Of a stretch of 5,272 nt of DNA, positions 5,106 to 5,272 are shown in pieces. The notes under the pieces were generated by a model. The model ran no database searches. It was not told the origin of the DNA and saw nothing but the letters and a program-made list of their open reading frames with translations. Source of the stretch: Ferruginibacter sp. (GTDB lineage Bacteria; Bacteroidota; Bacteroidia; Chitinophagales; Chitinophagaceae); NCBI GenBank assembly GCA_025357775.1, contig JANXOQ010000408.1, positions 1 through 5,272 of the forward strand, written 5' to 3'. The first letter of the stretch is position 1. Every line of letters begins with the position of its first letter. A program made the translations under genes and the position numbers.

Positions 5106-5272
5106 AAAATGTAGAAACGGTATAGTTTATTGTATTAACGTGTGTTAAAGATGTGTAAATGCGAAGATGTAATAAGTAATAATTTAAAAACTATCAGCAC
5201 ACAATAGCATGTGCACATTTAATTGAAAGAAATTTTCCAATTTTTAAAAAGTATAAAATTATTATAGTTGTT

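Noticed and set aside
4641..5148. Two plus-strand open frames (125 and 149 codons) opposite the lipoprotein gene
   Set aside because: They are complements of the repeats, with low-complexity SRSRSR- and GVGVG-like products from the Pro-Thr linker. The minus-strand frame has a clear lipobox and ordered repeats.

Overview
The window is AT-rich DNA that looks chromosomal and comes from a member of the Bacteroidota, probably near Chitinophagaceae/Sphingobacteriia. The evidence is the absence of Shine-Dalgarno sequences ahead of the genes, a promoter of the TTTG-N18-TAnnTTT type, a Bacteroidota-type trigger factor and alanine dehydrogenase-like protein, and a lipoprotein whose signal peptide ends in Cys-Lys-Lys-Ser-Asp. 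The phylum call is inference from these features. No search was run.

Left part (1-1577, minus strand): a tRNA-Leu(UAG) gene is followed by its own intrinsic terminator. Next comes tig (trigger factor), which ends at a strong stem-loop at the window edge. Middle (1578-2177): about 600 bases without an intact gene. This stretch holds a short palindrome, coding-like scraps and a clear remnant of the N-terminal metal-binding (HMA) domain of a copper-type P-type ATPase on the minus strand, interrupted by a stop codon. Right-centre (2178-3923, plus strand): tsaE, the ATPase of tRNA t6A synthesis, has a promoter so close to its start codon that the mRNA may be leaderless. It is followed by an alanine dehydrogenase-family gene. 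Right (3981-5057, minus strand): a lipoprotein made of seven WKN-containing repeats of 43-47 residues, best read as a predicted seven-bladed beta-propeller. It converges on the alanine dehydrogenase gene across a shared 17-bp stem-loop. The last 215 bases (5058-5272) are intergenic, with only a weak promoter candidate for the lipoprotein and a 10-bp palindrome.

The window is mainly housekeeping: protein folding, tRNA supply and tRNA modification, and amino-acid metabolism. I see no convincing new multi-gene system. The points most worth a second look are the decayed P-type ATPase start, the possible leaderless tsaE transcript, the replaced lysine in the alanine dehydrogenase-like protein, and the repeat lipoprotein.
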